Part shown: positions 6,336 to 6,986 of the stretch, piece by piece | Numbering within the stretch: the first letter of the stretch is position 1 | Layout: each line of letters opens with the position of its first letter | NCBI GenBank assembly: GCA_964554065.1 | Contig: CAZKMQ010000047.1 | Location: forward strand, 1-6,986 | Length of the DNA stretch: 6,986 nt | Direction: 5' to 3' | From: CAZKMQ01 sp964554065 | Lineage (GTDB): Bacteria; Patescibacteriota; Patescibacteriia; Magasanikbacterales; JBBTQS01 | Translations under genes and position numbers: made by a program | The notes under the pieces: generated by a model | What the model saw: the letters and a program-made list of their open reading frames with translations, nothing else | Databases searched by the model: none | What the model was told of the DNA's origin: nothing

Positions 6336-6965
6336 TTATTTTTTCTTAGCAGCTTGTGATTCACGGTCTGCCCTGCCTGAATACAAACTTTCTTTGCGAC
6401 CACTCAAATGAGACTGCACCATTTTGTATACTTCATATGGTGTTTCGATATGTTTTAGCTTTGTGTACAGTGGTTTAATTTGACTGCCAACACTAACACC
6501 CCTATTACTTGTTTGCTTAGTCATCTCTACGGCACCAGTATCTAATGCTACTGTCCCCACTTTGAAAATCTTATCGAACAAATCCACCTTCACAAATGCA
6601 TTTTTTACTTGGTCATAATAAATAGACTTGAAATCTGCACCAATAATACCCGAGCTCATTAAGATGCGCTTATTCGTTACCGCAAAGTGTCGCTTAAGGT
6701 TTGACCACAATGTTACAAGAACAATGAGCGTTCCAACACCCAAAATTGTACCAGCAATTAGCCATGCGCTAACTTCTCCAGGCTTGCCGGACTCTTCATT
6801 AACATAATTAATCACCCCATCAGACCCTCCCATAAATAAAGGAATCTTCGTAAGTACAAGTACTACAATTTCGGAAAGTATCGCTGACATGAATATTGCC
6901 TTACGATTCATTGAACCTTCCCACGCAATCTTTTCTCCTTTTTCAAGCATTGATTGTATGTCCAT
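6336..6965 (-). CDS. Two-TM membrane protein with bacterial PH domain (bPH2/YdbS-like)
   Basis: The 209-residue protein opens with a short segment typical of this group (LEKGEKIAWEG, 8-18), then two membrane helices (about 23-45 and 67-87) joined by an external loop of about 20 residues. A PH-like domain follows (about 93-187). It shows the hallmark FAVTNKRILMSSGIIG at 94-109, then YYDQVKNAFVKVDLFDKIFKVGTV, which fits the bPH_2 (DUF304) pattern of an opening strand, a Q-V turn and a GTV strand. Basic residues flank both helices on the N- and C-terminal sides (RK at 21-22, KR at 91-92), placing the PH domain in the cytoplasm by the positive-inside rule. The last 20 residues are charged and end in KKK. 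Bacterial PH proteins of this kind are poorly characterised; binding to lipid or to partner proteins is proposed. It is the first gene of a two-gene minus-strand unit. Confidence 0.88.
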   Translation of the reverse strand: MDIQSMLEKGEKIAWEGSMNRKAIFMSAILSEIVVLVLTKIPLFMGGSDGVINYVNEESGKPGEVSAWLIAGTILGVGTLIVLVTLWSNLKRHFAVTNKRILMSSGIIGADFKSIYYDQVKNAFVKVDLFDKIFKVGTVALDTGAVEMTKQTSNRGVSVGSQIKPLYTKLKHIETPYEVYKMVQSHLSGRKESLYSGRADRESQAAKKK

Positions 6966-6971
6966 AAAAAA

Positions 6972-6977
6972 ATGATA
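6972..6977 (-). promoter_or_regulatory. Possible -10 element just before the PH-domain gene
   Basis: On the minus strand TATCAT (five of six bases of the TATAAT consensus) lies six bases before the ATG at 6965, within a very AT-rich 21-base edge. If used, transcription would start at or next to the ATG, giving a leaderless message; no Shine-Dalgarno is present. The -35 region lies outside the window. AT-rich sequence produces such matches by chance, so this is weak. Confidence 0.25.
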
Positions 6978-6986
6978 AAATATTTC

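Noticed and set aside
5520..6965. The minus-strand pair as a toxin-antitoxin or defence module
   Set aside because: Neither protein has a nuclease, protease, NTPase or DNA-binding motif; the visible features are membrane helices, a PH domain and an external cysteine-containing region.

Overview
The window looks like chromosomal core-gene sequence from a small-genome bacterium, most probably a member of the Candidate Phyla Radiation (Patescibacteria). This rests on inference from several points. The genes are tightly packed with gaps of 0 to 35 bases or short overlaps. The DNA is moderately AT-rich by eye. DprA is shortened. Der and FolC carry divergent versions of otherwise near-universal motifs, such as HTTRES in the second Der switch I and SPHP instead of SPHL in FolC. 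I recall similar variants from Patescibacteria (Magasanikbacteria/Uhrbacteria-like lineages), but I could not check this. Coding is consistent with the standard bacterial code.

Layout: positions 2-5531 are one plus-strand run of five genes. First comes the 3' part of a LytR-CpsA-Psr (LCP) glycopolymer transferase, truncated by the left window edge, with a C-terminal LytR_C domain. Six bases later is der (engA), the double GTPase for 50S ribosome assembly. Then come pth (peptidyl-tRNA hydrolase, the only gene with a consensus Shine-Dalgarno), dprA (single-stranded DNA/RecA loader of natural transformation) and a folC-like Mur-ligase-family gene that overlaps dprA by 13 bases. Positions 5520-6965 hold two minus-strand genes transcribed toward the run. 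The upstream one encodes a two-TM protein with a bacterial PH domain. Fifteen bases downstream is a single-TM protein with a Glu/Val-rich acidic linker and a six-cysteine C-terminal region that I do not recognise. The minus-strand pair meets folC tail to tail with a 12-base overlap, so no intergenic terminator is possible there.

Working together: the plus-strand run mixes cell-wall polymer attachment, ribosome assembly and recycling, DNA uptake and a folate-type ligase, as is common in compact genomes and without a single pathway. The minus-strand pair is a plausible small envelope module: a membrane protein with a PH domain on the cytoplasmic side plus an anchored, probably disulfide-bonded, extracytoplasmic protein.

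There is no gene-free stretch over 35 bases, and I saw no tRNA, rRNA, CRISPR array, insertion sequence or riboswitch. The most novel item is the six-cysteine protein at 5520-6320. Nothing in the window is convincingly a new multi-gene system.
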